Assembly: GCA_023389155.1 (NCBI GenBank)
Contig: JAEWEV010000031.1
Span: forward strand, 1 to 57,774
DNA length: 57,774 nt
From: Pseudomonadota bacterium
GTDB lineage: Bacteria; Pseudomonadota; Gammaproteobacteria; Burkholderiales; Burkholderiaceae_B
Direction of reading: 5' to 3'
Position 1 is the stretch's first letter. Every line of letters starts with the position of its first letter. The notes beneath the pieces are model-generated. The model was not told the DNA's origin. It saw only the letters and a list, made by a program, of their open reading frames with translations, and did not search any database. A program made the translations under genes and the position numbers. Shown here one piece after another: positions 57,648-57,774 of the stretch.

Positions 57648-57774
57648 ATGGCAAAAGGTAAGTTTGAACGTACCAAACCACACGTAAACGTAGGTACGAT
57701 TGGTCACGTTGACCATGGCAAAACAACGCTGACAGCGGCGATTACAACGGTATTGTCTACGCAGTTTGGTGGGG
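57648..57774 (+). CDS. tuf: Elongation factor Tu (3' partial)
   Basis: Only the first 42 codons are in the window: MAKGKFERTKPHVNVGTIGH, then VDHGKTTLTAAITTVL with the G1 GTP-binding motif. It is cut by the window end. Position after fusA identifies it as the str-operon copy. Confidence 0.98.
   Translation, partial: MAKGKFERTKPHVNVGTIGHVDHGKTTLTAAITTVLSTQFGG

Overview
The window looks like a chromosomal segment from a betaproteobacterium of the family Alcaligenaceae (relatives of Advenella or Bordetella). The grounds are the protein style, the rpoBC and str operon neighbourhood and the metabolic gene content; no database search was possible. It opens inside rpoC and closes inside tuf. Two housekeeping blocks, the end of rpoC and rpsL-rpsG-fusA-tuf, flank about 50 kb of mostly accessory metabolic, envelope and signalling genes. 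No tRNA, rRNA, integrase, transposase or CRISPR array was seen.

Layout. (1) 1-11.8 kb: rpoC end with a clear intrinsic terminator, serA with its own terminator, a periplasmic PQQ-type sugar dehydrogenase, an amidase-fold protein that has lost catalytic residues, an AsnC/Lrp regulator divergent from an ornithine cyclodeaminase gene, and a 4'-phosphopantetheinyl transferase. (2) 12.1-27.6 kb, minus strand: a 17-gene aryl polyene (APE) pigment-type cluster in tightly coupled order. It encodes a chain-length factor, two ACPs, two ketosynthases, a ketoreductase, dehydratases, an AMP-ligase fused to a hotdog dehydratase, two acyltransferases, a glycosyltransferase, a thioesterase, a LolA-like carrier, an MMPL/RND exporter, a DUF3261-like lipoprotein and a flavin enzyme with halogenase motifs. 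The nearby phosphopantetheinyl transferase would activate the ACPs. No gene for making the aromatic starter is present. (3) 28.5-34.3 kb: a catabolic cluster for an unidentified beta-hydroxy acid (two SDRs, a lambda-crystallin-type dehydrogenase, a BKACE/DUF849 cleavage enzyme, a Leu/Ile/Val-type binding protein and a GntR regulator), with the palindrome TGTGATCACA at two promoter regions. (4) 34.8-42.4 kb: arginase, a PACE efflux protein, DNA-3-methyladenine glycosylase I, an EamA exporter, a glutathione transferase, fumC, a DUF1289 protein, a VOC protein and a GlxA-type AraC regulator. (5) 42.4-49.3 kb: an itaconate-degradation-like locus (MmgE/PrpD, acyl-CoA dehydrogenase, LysR, MaoC hydratase, CaiB-type CoA-transferase, CitE-like lyase). 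(6) 49.2-53.5 kb, minus strand: a three-gene module of response regulator, secreted LysM-FecR protein and CHASE2 histidine kinase. (7) 53.5-57.8 kb: a 0.9-kb gene-free leader, then rpsL, rpsG, fusA and the start of tuf.

How it fits together. The APE cluster is self-contained for chain building, lipid/sugar attachment and export to the outer membrane, but depends on an aryl acid made elsewhere. Arginase and ornithine cyclodeaminase together would take arginine to proline although they lie 25 kb apart. The itaconate-like locus would yield acetyl-CoA and pyruvate. The best candidates for undescribed biology are the CHASE2/LysM-FecR/response-regulator module, the halogenase-like tailoring step in the APE cluster, and the TGTGATCACA-linked beta-hydroxy/beta-keto acid regulon.
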